Made by a program: the position numbers and the translations under genes
Source: Saprospiraceae bacterium
Lineage (GTDB): Bacteria > Bacteroidota > Bacteroidia > Chitinophagales > Saprospiraceae
NCBI GenBank assembly: GCA_016718205.1
Contig: JADKEB010000011.1
Location: 62,001 to 126,000, forward strand
DNA length: 64,000 nt
Direction: 5' to 3'
Shown here: positions 45,048 to 54,559 of the stretch, in pieces
How positions within the stretch are numbered: position 1 is the stretch's first letter
Layout of the letters: every line of letters starts with the position of its first letter
The notes under the pieces: generated by a model
The model's input: only the letters and a program-made list of their open reading frames with translations
Database searches by the model: none
What the model was told of the DNA's origin: nothing

Positions 45048-46448
45048 TCAGACTTTTACAGTTTTCCATGCTCCTCGTTTGAAGACTATGTATGCCACGA
45101 TAGCAATCATGGTTTCTGCGATGGGTACTGCAGCAAATATCCCATCTAAACCAAAATCTGTGTAATACTGTATAAGATATGCCATAGGGATCTGTATCAT
45201 CCAAAATCCAACAAAATTGATCCATGTGGGTGTGGAAGTGTCTCCTGCACCATTGAGTGCCTGAATCAGCACCATTCCGATTCCATAGAAGATAAAACCT
45301 GATCCTATGATTTGAAGTGCCCTGACACCTATATTTACTACATCTGCATCTTGTGTAAAAAATCCAATGATGGGTCGTGATAAAAATATAAAAATCAGAC
45401 TGACAAATGCCATAAAGATTGCGTTGTACTTCATAGCCAGCATCACACTTTTTTCAGCTCGTTCAGGACTTCCGGCACCTAAATTCTGACCTGTAAGCGT
45501 GGCTGCAGCATTAGATAATCCCCAGGCAGGCAGGATGAAAAATACGACGTTTCTAATTGCTATCTGATATCCTGCCGAGGCATCCGTTCCTCCCTCTTCA
45601 GCTACAAGTCTGGTAAGTATGATCCAGCTACCCGAAGCTATGATAAACTGAAAAGTAGCAGGCCACGCCAGTTTTATCATGGATCTTATGACATCAAAAT
45701 CAGGCACAACATCAGACCATCTGATCCTGATGACTCCACTACCACCAAAGAGATGATACAACTGATATACCACTCCGCTACCACGACCGATACAAGTTGC
45801 AATGGCTGCCCCTTCAATTCCCCAACCATTCCAGGTGCCTATGCCATAAATCAGTAAAGGGTCCAGAATGATATTTAAAATACTTGCTATCCATAAGCTT
45901 CTCATCGCTAATGCCGCATTGCCCGCTCCTCTGAAGATACCATTGATCAAAAAGATAAGGACGATGACTATATTAAAACCAAACATGATTTTTGTAAACA
46001 TGTGACCTTCGCGGATGACATCTTCAGAAGCACCGATAAATGTGAGAAGTTTATCAGCATAAATCCATCCTGAGATGCCCAAAATGATGGAAATAAATAT
46101 AGATATGATGATCGCCTGAACCGAAGCCTTGGATGCACCTTCCGTATTTTTTTCGCCTATGCGCCTTGCAATAACTGCTGTAGCGGCAGTACTCAAACCT
46201 ATGGCAACAGAATACACCAAAGTAATAAGTGATTCTGTAAAACCAACAATGGCAATGGCATTACTCCCCAACTTACCCACAAAAAATATATCCACCAAAG
46301 CAAAAACACTCTCAAGACTTAACTCCAAAATCATAGGAATGGCCAAAAGAAAAATCGCAGTCTTTATACTCCCTTGTGTATAGTCCCGCTCCTCTCCTTT
46401 AAGTGAGTCCTTTATGATTTGCCAGCCTTGATTGATTTTAGAAAGCAT
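45048..46448 (-). CDS. MATE family efflux transporter
   Basis: 466 residues from the ATG at 46448 (MLSKINQGWQII); an earlier in-frame ATG at 46499 adds 17 residues without homology. Twelve helices in two halves, with the MATE starts IKTAIFLLAIPMILELSL and IRSMIKLAWPATFQFII. Exports drugs or organic cations, driven by Na+ or H+. No regulator is adjacent. Length is normal. Confidence 0.92.
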   Translation of the reverse strand: MLSKINQGWQIIKDSLKGEERDYTQGSIKTAIFLLAIPMILELSLESVFALVDIFFVGKLGSNAIAIVGFTESLITLVYSVAIGLSTAATAVIARRIGEKNTEGASKASVQAIIISIFISIILGISGWIYADKLLTFIGASEDVIREGHMFTKIMFGFNIVIVLIFLINGIFRGAGNAALAMRSLWIASILNIILDPLLIYGIGTWNGWGIEGAAIATCIGRGSGVVYQLYHLFGGSGVIRIRWSDVVPDFDVIRSMIKLAWPATFQFIIASGSWIILTRLVAEEGGTDASAGYQIAIRNVVFFILPAWGLSNAAATLTGQNLGAGSPERAEKSVMLAMKYNAIFMAFVSLIFIFLSRPIIGFFTQDADVVNIGVRALQIIGSGFIFYGIGMVLIQALNGAGDTSTPTWINFVGFWMIQIPMAYLIQYYTDFGLDGIFAAVPIAETMIAIVAYIVFKRGAWKTVKV

Positions 46449-46761
46449 ATCGCCGCTTAAGAATGGAATAAAAAGCACAAACATACTCTTTTCATGCAAA
46501 ACGCGAGTTCGACAACTCTAAAAATAATGAAAACTCGATTCGATTGACATCAACTTCAGCTCTATATTAGCATTGTAAGAGCATTCACTATACTTAGTCT
46601 TGCCATTCAAATCATTTGTTTTGGCTTTGTTAAAGTCTATATATGATAAATAGAATGTCTGTAAAATATAGGCTTTATGCTTTTTATACCTGAGTAGGTA
46701 GTTACATAAACTTTAGTTTTGATTACGATTTCAACTAGATTAAATGATCCGCTTCAAATTT

Positions 46762-48495
46762 TTATACGGAATTGAGCTTTTCCATCTCTGCCATCCATTC
46801 TTCTGCTTTATTTAATATTTCCGTCATATTACTACTATACACCCCGGCATATTTAGCCAGCTCACACTCATTCTGAATTGATTTATAACCGGCAATTAAA
46901 TTTTCAGGAACTCCATGATCACTAAGAAGTTTGAATGCTGTATCTTGATCATGAGTAATATCGGGCAAATTAAATTTCTTTCGGAGGTAGACTGTGGTTG
47001 CCGTTGAGATCGCGTGATAAAATAGCTCAGGTTGGTTCTTTGAAATATGCGAGGCTGCAGTTGATAAACTTTCTTTTGCAAAATCAGATATTGCCATACG
47101 GTCGTCATTTTTAGACAGTTTCTTTTGCTTTTTAAAATACTTAAAATACGCCGCAAACAAAAATGACAATATAATACCTGATAAAATGAGGAAATACCAT
47201 TTTGAGCCAAAAAAAAGTCGATCCATCGGCATGAGATGGTTATCAGAAGATGGTTCATTCACGAGATTGGTCTGACTATTTTCTTTTTGTAAATTGTTCT
47301 TTGCATCGCCTTTTACCACATTTATTGTGAACGGTGGTGACTGAATAGTTTTGTATGAGGCACTATTTAAATCAAAATACGAAAATATGGGAGTAATATT
47401 GAAAGTAGAATCTACAGATGGTACCAATATGTAATCATACTCTTTTTTCATCATGATTTTATCGCCTCTTTGATACGTTTCATCCTTGAGCAAGGAAGGA
47501 CTATATTGTTCAAATCCATAAGGCAATTCAAATGCAGGGGCCTGTACAATCCTTGAATCACCGTCACCTTCGATCTGCAAGCTGATTGTAACACCTTCAC
47601 CGGTGACAACTGTCGACTTTTTTATTTGAGCATTCATTGTAAAATTTCCAACCGCACCTGTAAATGATGGGGGAGCAGGAGATGGCAGGCTCTGTACTCT
47701 ACATTTTAAAGTATTACTTAACACTGTTTCTTGTCTCGTATCCCTGAAAAAGAAGGATGACTGACCGTTTTCCACAGCAATATCGAGATTACAGTTTACC
47801 GGTCCCAAATTATAAAGTCCTGTTTTCTGCGGAAATAAGGCCCATCGCCTTACGACCTGAGAGTAGTATTCTTTGCCCTTTATATTGACAGTATGAGGTT
47901 GATCTCTGATATCATTGATCGCTTGGGAAAAGAAGCCATCAAATAAAGGTTCGTTGAGTAACTGAAAAGACTCAATATTGGTACGTGTATACAGCACAAG
48001 GTTGAGTATGATCTGCTGGCCCACATAGGCATTATCATCTTTTAATTCCAACCTCACAAACGTTTCTGATGAGATATTGCCCGGCAAATTTGAGTTAGCC
48101 TTACTTTGTCCGGTCACATCAATGGATAAAGTATTGGATTTGATGGTTTTACCATTTGATTGGATAGTAGCCGAACCGATAGTAAATTTACCTTTTTTAG
48201 CAGCCAACAGTAAGTATTGATAAGACTGGGTTCCGGAACGTTTACCATTGATGATAGTGACAGATGATGAAGTCGAAGGTCCTTGTACTACTCTGAATGG
48301 GGCTAGATCGGGAAGCTGAAGGTTTTTTCCATTCATGTTTTCAAGGACAATGTCCAGAATAAAGGTTTCTCCTTCGGCTATCTCTGTTCTGTCCGTCTCC
48401 ATAAAAAATCTTGAATCCTGAGCACAAAGGACCAACCCAATGCCTGATAGTAGATACAGGTGTAAAGAAAATAAAATCAATCTGCTGTTTTTCAT
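46762..48495 (-). CDS. batD: BatD (oxygen tolerance) protein, full length
   Basis: 577 residues: signal peptide (ending VLCAQ), BatD beta-domains (FRVVQGPSTSSSVTIINGK; SSETFVRLELKDDNAYVGQQ), a membrane helix near residues 425-450 (WYFLILSGIILSFLFAAYF) and a cytoplasmic C-terminal helical part. Bat proteins belong to MoxR/BatABCDE clusters for periplasmic stress tolerance, but batA/B and moxR are not in this window. The short BatD-like gene lies immediately upstream (2-base gap). Confidence 0.88.
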   Translation of the reverse strand: MKNSRLILFSLHLYLLSGIGLVLCAQDSRFFMETDRTEIAEGETFILDIVLENMNGKNLQLPDLAPFRVVQGPSTSSSVTIINGKRSGTQSYQYLLLAAKKGKFTIGSATIQSNGKTIKSNTLSIDVTGQSKANSNLPGNISSETFVRLELKDDNAYVGQQIILNLVLYTRTNIESFQLLNEPLFDGFFSQAINDIRDQPHTVNIKGKEYYSQVVRRWALFPQKTGLYNLGPVNCNLDIAVENGQSSFFFRDTRQETVLSNTLKCRVQSLPSPAPPSFTGAVGNFTMNAQIKKSTVVTGEGVTISLQIEGDGDSRIVQAPAFELPYGFEQYSPSLLKDETYQRGDKIMMKKEYDYILVPSVDSTFNITPIFSYFDLNSASYKTIQSPPFTINVVKGDAKNNLQKENSQTNLVNEPSSDNHLMPMDRLFFGSKWYFLILSGIILSFLFAAYFKYFKKQKKLSKNDDRMAISDFAKESLSTAASHISKNQPELFYHAISTATTVYLRKKFNLPDITHDQDTAFKLLSDHGVPENLIAGYKSIQNECELAKYAGVYSSNMTEILNKAEEWMAEMEKLNSV

Positions 48496-48497
48496 AA

Positions 48498-48983
48498 TCA
48501 GATCTTTTTCAACACTCTTTTTTTAGTATTCGATTTTCCGGTGGTGTCACTCTCGGGAAGCTGATCGGATTTAAATCGTTTATTGAAAGATGACTTTTCT
48601 GATCTTCCTGAACCTTTTAAAACAAAAATTTTGACCGGTGCTGTTTTGATTTCTTCAGTTTCTGTTTGAAGGCTGGCGGTCCCTATGGTAATATCGCCTG
48701 TCCACTCCGGCAATAGCAGATAAGTATAAGATTTTTTCTGACTGACTACCCCATTGATCATAGTAAAAGAAGAAGATGTATTGGGTCCTCCAACTATTCG
48801 GAAACCTTCAAATGTCGGTGGTGAGTAACTACCCTGAGTATTTTCCAGGAGGAGTTCTACCTTGACTACTTCGTTTTCATACATAGTATCCTTATCCACA
48901 ACAATACTTAAACTACCTTTTTGAGCTGTGAGATCAAAAAAGCAAAAGAACAAAATGACTGTCAAATATGGTTTAATATGCAT
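48498..48983 (-). CDS. Short BatD-like protein
   Basis: 161 residues from the ATG at 48983 (MHIKPYLTVILFFCFF, a signal peptide); an earlier Met adds 11 residues without signal character. It contains one domain paralogous to the BatD N-terminus (GFRIVGGPNTSSSFTMING, then KKSYTYLLLPEWTGDI) and a basic tail (NTKKRVLKKI). No membrane helix beyond the signal, so it is likely periplasmic. It precedes batD by 2 bases and shares its operon. A tandem partial duplication is the simplest origin. Confidence 0.8.
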   Translation of the reverse strand: MHIKPYLTVILFFCFFDLTAQKGSLSIVVDKDTMYENEVVKVELLLENTQGSYSPPTFEGFRIVGGPNTSSSFTMINGVVSQKKSYTYLLLPEWTGDITIGTASLQTETEEIKTAPVKIFVLKGSGRSEKSSFNKRFKSDQLPESDTTGKSNTKKRVLKKI

Positions 48984-49108
48984 AAAACACAAATTTAATT
49001 CAATCCTGCAATTCATATAAATACTTATAGATTTCTGACCAATGAGACCAATTCAAAACATACATTAAACAAGTATGAAAAAATATTGGTTCAAGTCAAA
49101 CCGAAAAA

Positions 49109-50507
49109 TCAGATATGAATGGGTCTGTTTGCTGTGGCAGCCATGGCAGCTTCTTTAACGGCTTCAGTATAGGTAGGGTGGGGATGGGATATTCTGGACA
49201 TATCCTCAGCACTTGCCCTGAATTCCATTAGAGCAACAGCCTCCATGATGACATCAGCAACCCGAGGGCCTACCATATGTACTCCCAGAATTTCGTCAGT
49301 ATCTTGATGAGCTATCACTTTGACCATGCCATCTGTATCCATGCTTGCCCTTGCTCTTCCTAGTGCCTTGAATGGAAATTTTCCAATCTTATATGGAATA
49401 CCAGCGTTTTTCAATTCATCTTCGGTCTTGCCGACTGCTGCGACTTCCGGCCATGTATATACGACACCTGGTATGAGATTGTAATCAATATGTGGCTTTC
49501 CGCCTGCGATATATTCTGCAACCAGTACACCCTCTTCTTCAGCTTTGTGTGCCAACATAGCACCCCTGACCACGTCACCTATTGCAAATATGCCGGGTAC
49601 TGAGGTTTCCAGATGTTCATTGACCTGGATTCTGCCTTTATCGTCAGTCTGAATACCGACTGATGCTAAATTCAATCCATCAGTATAAGGTTTTCTTCCT
49701 ATAGCAACAAGACAATAATCCGCCTTTATATCAAATGATTCACTGCTGTCCTTTTTACTGACTGTAACGGTGCAGGATGATTTTGAAGCCTTCACTCCTG
49801 TCACTCTATGGCCCAAATGAAAGGTCATACCCAATTTTTGAGGTGCGCATAAGTTCTTTACTACAGTCAGTGTCCATCGACGGTATGATTCTGTCCATAT
49901 ACTCCACTACTTCTACTGATGTACCTAAGCGGGCAAAGACAGATCCTAATTCCAGACCAATCACACCACCTCCAACTACCACCATTTTTGCGGGCACTTT
50001 ATCTATATTGAGTGCTTCTGTGGATGTGATGACTCTGTTTTTATCATAATGAAAAATATCCGGAGTTATGGGTTTTGAACCAGTAGCAATGATGATTTTT
50101 TCAGTATGTATTTCTGTTGTGCCTTCACCATTAGTTACCGAAATTACATTTTGAGTTACAAATGCTCCGACTCCTGTATAGACATCAATTTTGTTTTTTT
50201 TCATCAGAAAATCGATGCCTTTGCATGTTTGCTCGACGACTTCGTTTTTTCTTTTGATCATCTGCTGCATATTGATCTTAAGAGATGGAACCTCGATACC
50301 GTGGTCTCCGAATCTTTCTTTAGCATTGTGAAAATGCTCAGAACTGTCTAATAGTGCCTTGGATGGGATACATCCCACGTTAAGACATGTACCTCCAAGG
50401 GTACTATATTTTTCTATTATAGCTACTTTCTTCCCTAATTGAGCTGCTCTTATGGCTCCTACATATCCTCCGGGGCCAGAACCAATCACTACAATATCGT
50501 ACTTCAT
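49109..50507 (-). pseudogene. lpdA: Dihydrolipoamide dehydrogenase with a frameshift
   Basis: Two overlapping frames form one ~465-residue enzyme. The first carries FAD-binding IGSGPGGYVGAIRAAQ, the redox disulfide GGTCLNVGCIPSKAL (Cys-x4-Cys) and NAD-binding VVGGGVIGLELGS. The second carries AIGDVVRGAMLAHKAEEEG and the active-site base HPHPTYTEAVKEA. The break is one extra base in the run at 49835-49839 (A5 on the coding strand; A4 restores RTSKLGMTFHLG). Lpd is shared by pyruvate and oxoglutarate dehydrogenases and is normally essential for aerobic growth, so an assembly error is the more likely explanation here. Confidence 0.9.
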
Positions 50508-50687
50508 ATGGTTAAATAGTTGTTAGCATTTGACTTAATGAGGCATTTCTATATTCTGATGCATCATACAAAATCTATCATTCACCCTTGCCTGTTGTTA
50601 GGGTTTTTTCTGAAAAATTTTTTCTTTTTTTTATTGGTTCCTTCAGGTCTGTTACTTGTTTCCTGATTGGGCCCAACAGAATTGACG

Positions 50688-52010
50688 TTATCGGTTATCA
50701 CCAGTGCTTTTTGGAGGACCTTGCCGTACAACATTGTTTTGTTGTGGCTTCACCTGGTCTCTCCTACTTTCAGGTGGTACACTTTTGATGTCACCTGATT
50801 GAGCATTCCCTTCATTTGCTTTTGGTGATTGTCTTATTTGATTGGGGTTATTACCTCTTTTTTCATCCTTGTACTTTGGTTTCTTTTTCTTTTTTCGAGG
50901 ATCATTCCTTAATTCAATCTGGCCAGTGACATCCTCATATCCATGCTCTGCATTCTCATCATCAGGATTAACAATCACCGGATTGTTTGCCGCTTCAGAA
51001 GAAAGTTCATTTGGTATAATATTTTTGTTGTTGAGTTCTTTGACTTCTTTTGCCCTACGTGTGGAAACTGACACTATAGTTCCCCTCAGCTTATCATTAT
51101 TTTCATAAGTGTAGTAAAGCAATCCTTTGAAGATATCGGTTTTAATGAGCACCATTGACCCTTGTTTGGTTTTCAGTATATCTGCATTTTCAGGAAAATC
51201 TTCAAGTGCATCAAGGTATGTATCCAGTTCATAATTGAGACAACACTTCAATCTGCCACACTGACCTGAAAGTTTTGACTGATTGATAGCAATATTCTGA
51301 TATCTGGCAGCAGCTGTATTTACGGATTTAAAATCAGATAACCAGGTAGAACAACACAACTCTCTTCCGCATGATCCTATACCACCGATACGAGCTGATT
51401 CCTGCCTTGCACCTATCTGGCGCATTTCTATCTTTACCTTAAATTCTCTGGCATATTCTTTTACCAACTCCCTGAAGTCTACCCGACCTTCAGCAGTGTA
51501 ATAAAAGGTGGCTTTCTTCTTATCGCCCTGATACTCTACATCTCCGAGCTTCATATCCAGCCCTAAAGTTCTGGCTATCACTCTGGCCCTGACCATGGTT
51601 TCCTTTTCCAGTTGTCTGGCTTCTTCGAGTTTTTCAAGGTCTCTTTCATTGGCTTTTCTGATCACTTTCAGTGAGACTCTCTCTTCAGTGGTATGTCTTT
51701 TTTTCATCTGGAGTCTGACTAACTCACCGGATAAAGAAATACGCCCGACATCATAGCCACTCACCGTCTCTACGACAACCATATCACCTGTTTCTGTTCT
51801 GGTAGAAGGGTCGTTGATAAAAAACTCTTTATGTGATCCTTTTTTGAAACTTATTTCAGCTATATGGTATGCAGTAGGATCAAACATTTCTTTTGAACTG
51901 ATCCAGTCATAAGTGTTATGTTTGTTACAACTACCTGAAGTACAATGTCCTTTGTCTCCGCAGCCTCTGGGAGTACCATTTGAATCAATACTACAACTAC
52001 TGCATCCCAT
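50688..52010 (-). CDS. ricT: PSP1/RicT-like cytoplasmic protein
   Basis: 440 residues. An N-terminal Cys-rich segment (MGCSSCSID, CGDKGHCTSGSC) precedes the PSP1 core (DVGRISLSGELVRLQMKK, GRELCCSTWL, LKCCLNYELDTYLDALEDFP) with the conserved Cys cluster that binds iron-sulfur in Bacillus RicT. The role in Bacteroidota is unclear; in Bacillus it acts in RNA processing and biofilm control. The C-terminus is disordered and basic. A +1-shifted frame beyond the stop (to 50582) encodes a Lys/Asn-rich tail, so the annotated end may reflect one extra base near 50687-50700. Confidence 0.88.
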   Translation of the reverse strand: MGCSSCSIDSNGTPRGCGDKGHCTSGSCNKHNTYDWISSKEMFDPTAYHIAEISFKKGSHKEFFINDPSTRTETGDMVVVETVSGYDVGRISLSGELVRLQMKKRHTTEERVSLKVIRKANERDLEKLEEARQLEKETMVRARVIARTLGLDMKLGDVEYQGDKKKATFYYTAEGRVDFRELVKEYAREFKVKIEMRQIGARQESARIGGIGSCGRELCCSTWLSDFKSVNTAAARYQNIAINQSKLSGQCGRLKCCLNYELDTYLDALEDFPENADILKTKQGSMVLIKTDIFKGLLYYTYENNDKLRGTIVSVSTRRAKEVKELNNKNIIPNELSSEAANNPVIVNPDDENAEHGYEDVTGQIELRNDPRKKKKKPKYKDEKRGNNPNQIRQSPKANEGNAQSGDIKSVPPESRRDQVKPQQNNVVRQGPPKSTGDNR

Positions 52011-52048
52011 GGTATTATTATTGTTTAATTGAATGATTTTATAACCCG

Positions 52049-52056
52049 CAAAGGTA
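52049..52056 (-). promoter_or_regulatory. Predicted -7 box for ricT
   Basis: TACCTTTG on the minus strand is a perfect TAnnTTTG box, 38 bases upstream of the ricT ATG at 52010. No -33 TTTG at normal spacing was found. Confidence 0.55.
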
Positions 52057-52225
52057 ATTTTTCTTTACCTTTTGATCGTTATAAACACACATTATTCTTT
52101 AAATGTTTTATATGGGCAAAACATATATCATCCGCTTTAATATATATTTATGATTTTATTAATCTTTGTATATGTACCTTTTATAAAAGAAATACGTCTA
52201 TTGTGTAAATAAATATTACAAAATC

Positions 52226-52918
52226 ATGAAAATTTCACTTCCATTGGTCTTGACCGTAAGTATGTTTTTATCATCCTGCAGCGTCCTGAATCAGTTAAAT
52301 ATCAAGCCATCAGCATTGGAGACTGTCATGGCTTTGCAGGAAATTCTTAATAGCAGCACTTTCAAAGCTATCAGAAAGATGAGCGCATTATATGCAGGAG
52401 ACCCCACAAAGTCACTACCCGCGGAGTTCACCACTGTAATAGAAGGTCTCAAAACATTAGGCCTTGGAAGTGAAGTAGACAAAATCACCCAGCAAACAGG
52501 AAAGGTCGCATCGTTGGTACTTACTGAAAGTGAAGGTATCATCAAGGAATCTATCAAACAAATTGATTTTGGTGATGCAGTTTCTATAGTGACAGGTGGT
52601 AAAGACGCGGCTACTCAGGTACTCAAAAACAATATGAAAACAGTGGTAAGAAAAAGATATTCGGAAAAACTGAATACTGAGCTCGGAATATCAGAAGTAA
52701 ATACGTATTGGCCACTCGCAGCCAGCGCTTACAATATATTTGCAAAAACGAAGGTGGATGCGTCATTAAGCAATTTTTTGGCCGACAGAGCTGTTGATGG
52801 ATTATTTCTTGCTATCGGACATGAAGAGCAGGAAATAAGAAAAGATTACAAGAGTTTAGGTGTCTCTGTAGTCAATAAAGTCTTTGATTATTATATTAAA
52901 AATAAGGCAACGATGTAG
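52226..52918 (+). CDS. DUF4197 lipoprotein
   Basis: 230 residues with a lipobox (MFLSSCSVLN). The helical body with LKNNMKTVVRKRYSEKLNTELG and the C-terminal GLFLAIGHEEQEIRKD matches DUF4197, a family of periplasmic helical proteins of unknown function. A single gene facing away from ricT. Copies 2 and 3 of the 41-base intergenic repeat follow its stop. Confidence 0.88.
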   Translation: MKISLPLVLTVSMFLSSCSVLNQLNIKPSALETVMALQEILNSSTFKAIRKMSALYAGDPTKSLPAEFTTVIEGLKTLGLGSEVDKITQQTGKVASLVLTESEGIIKESIKQIDFGDAVSIVTGGKDAATQVLKNNMKTVVRKRYSEKLNTELGISEVNTYWPLAASAYNIFAKTKVDASLSNFLADRAVDGLFLAIGHEEQEIRKDYKSLGVSVVNKVFDYYIKNKATM

Positions 52919-52970
52919 AATATGCCGCGTGTATAATTTATTGCACAAAAAAGTCATGCTCCCTTCAACC

Positions 52971-53110
52971 ATTATTCCCTGAAGAGCATTTCAAGCCATG
53001 CTTGAGACGACGAAATCAACGGACCTAGGGGCAGGGGGTAAGAAAGGCATAATACATTCCCTCAACCCTCATTCCCTGAAGATCCTGTCAAGCTATGATT
53101 GAGACGACCC
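52971..53110. repeat. Two tandem copies of the 41-base intergenic repeat
   Basis: 52971-53012 and 53070-53110 each contain ATTCCCTGAAGA followed by TCAAGC(C/T)ATG(C/A)TTGAGACGAC. They lie in the same orientation, separated by a G-rich AGGGGCAGGGGGTAAG stretch similar to 26388-26410. Each unit has an internal near-palindrome TCAAGC/CTTGA. No ORF in the 311-base gap between DUF4197 and the next gene. Confidence 0.6.
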
Positions 53111-53229
53111 GCCCAATTCTTCAAGTAGAAACATTTGTGTCACCTATATCAATTGGCTCGTTTGTAGTTTTTATTAAAAAAATTGAATATGCTATAAACA
53201 CGAATACACCGTCCTTCAACTTGTAAAAG

Positions 53230-53841
53230 TTAAAACCTATACCCTACACCAAGTCTGATACCATTTTCGAGCAAGTATTCTCCGTTTTGTGCTTTTCCAA
53301 AACGTAGCAGACCATGTAAGCGCACATAAGGATTGATCATAAGAGTTAATCCGTTTTTAAAAGAATATCTGGCCCCTAATCCGGCCATAAGTCCAAGACC
53401 TGACTGATTGGAAGGTTCTTTGGGATTTGCAACATGAATCCCTAACAGACCTCCGGCATTTATAAAAAAGAATTTTCTAAATACGGCTCTGACTGTAACG
53501 GGTATTGTCAATAATTCAGCGTTGACAGAAGAAAAATTTACAGGCACTCCGGGACCAATATTTGGCGCAACCCTAAATCTGTATTTGCCGTACTCAAGAC
53601 CTGTTTCAAACTCCAGCCATCGGTTGATGGTGCTTGCCACATTTAACCCAATAATCTGGGCTTTTTCTGATTCATATGATGCAGCTCCATCAATTCCGAA
53701 ATGAACAATGCCGGCATCAGCCAATGCTGCGTAAGTGATTCCCACTTCATAGATGGGGTTTTTTTCTCTTCCAGATCGCGAAAAACTTATATTAGAATAA
53801 AAAATGATAACTGCAAGAATAAATATATTGATTGCTTTCAT
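53230..53841 (-). CDS. Outer membrane beta-barrel protein
   Basis: 203 residues with a signal peptide (FILAVIIFYSNISFS). The mature part has strands alternating in polarity (YEVGITYAALADAGIVHFG; FEFETG-like LEFETGLEYGKY), GLGLMAGLGARYSF and an aromatic C-terminus (LGVGYRF), the mark of Bam-inserted barrels. Eight or ten strands fit the length. Small barrels of this type (PorT/OmpW-like) are common in Bacteroidota; function unknown. The gene ends a minus-strand unit behind lolD. Confidence 0.8.
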   Translation of the reverse strand: MKAINIFILAVIIFYSNISFSRSGREKNPIYEVGITYAALADAGIVHFGIDGAASYESEKAQIIGLNVASTINRWLEFETGLEYGKYRFRVAPNIGPGVPVNFSSVNAELLTIPVTVRAVFRKFFFINAGGLLGIHVANPKEPSNQSGLGLMAGLGARYSFKNGLTLMINPYVRLHGLLRFGKAQNGEYLLENGIRLGVGYRF

Positions 53842-53851
53842 TTCAATTCAT

Positions 53852-54505
53852 TTATATTTTGATCACACCGTCTTCAAGGGTGATGATTCTGTCACTTAGT
53901 CTGGCAAGGTCTTCATTATGAGTGACAATGACAAATGTGATGTTAAAATCTTTTCTCAAATCCATGATCAGTTGGTGTAAGCTTTCTGAATTTGCCTTAT
54001 CAAGATTGCCTGTAGGTTCGTCTGCATACACTACGGTTGGGTTATTGATCAGAGACCGGGCTATAGCGACTCTCTGCGCTTCTCCACCTGATAGCTGACC
54101 GGGTTTGTGGTGCATTCGTTCTGCAAGTCCGAGGTAATTAAGAAGTTCTTTTGCCCTTGATTCTACAGTTGATGGGTTGTGTCTTGCGATATATCCGGGA
54201 ATACACACATTTTCAAGGGCAGAAAATTCCTGAAGCAAATGATGAAATTGAAATACAAAACCAATATTCTTATTTCTGAATCCTGCGAGGACTTTTTCAT
54301 TATAGTGAGTTATCTCCTTATCATTGATGACCAGACTACCTGTATCGGGCCTGTCAAGTGTGCCGAGTATATGAAGTAGGGTACTCTTTCCGGCACCGGA
54401 TTTACCAATGATACTGATAATTTCACCTGACGAAATGTCGACATCTATACCCTTCAGTACATGAAGTGCACCGTATGATTTTTTGATTCCTTTAGCCGAT
54501 ATCAT
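53852..54505 (-). CDS. lolD: ABC transporter ATP-binding protein, LolD-like
   Basis: 217 residues. Walker A GKSGAGKST (34-42), Q-loop FVFQFHHLL, signature LSGGEAQRVAIARSL, Walker B TVVYADEPTGNLD and the H-loop VIVTHNED. The length and the VFQFHHLLQEFSALENV pattern match LolD, the ATPase that releases outer membrane lipoproteins from the inner membrane with LolC/E. No permease is adjacent, which is usual for Bacteroidota lolD. Followed 10 bases later by the barrel gene. Confidence 0.87.
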   Translation of the reverse strand: MISAKGIKKSYGALHVLKGIDVDISSGEIISIIGKSGAGKSTLLHILGTLDRPDTGSLVINDKEITHYNEKVLAGFRNKNIGFVFQFHHLLQEFSALENVCIPGYIARHNPSTVESRAKELLNYLGLAERMHHKPGQLSGGEAQRVAIARSLINNPTVVYADEPTGNLDKANSESLHQLIMDLRKDFNITFVIVTHNEDLARLSDRIITLEDGVIKI

Positions 54506-54559
54506 AAGTCAGACATTTGAGTTGTAATTTTTTATTTTTTATTTTTTAAGGAAAATAAA

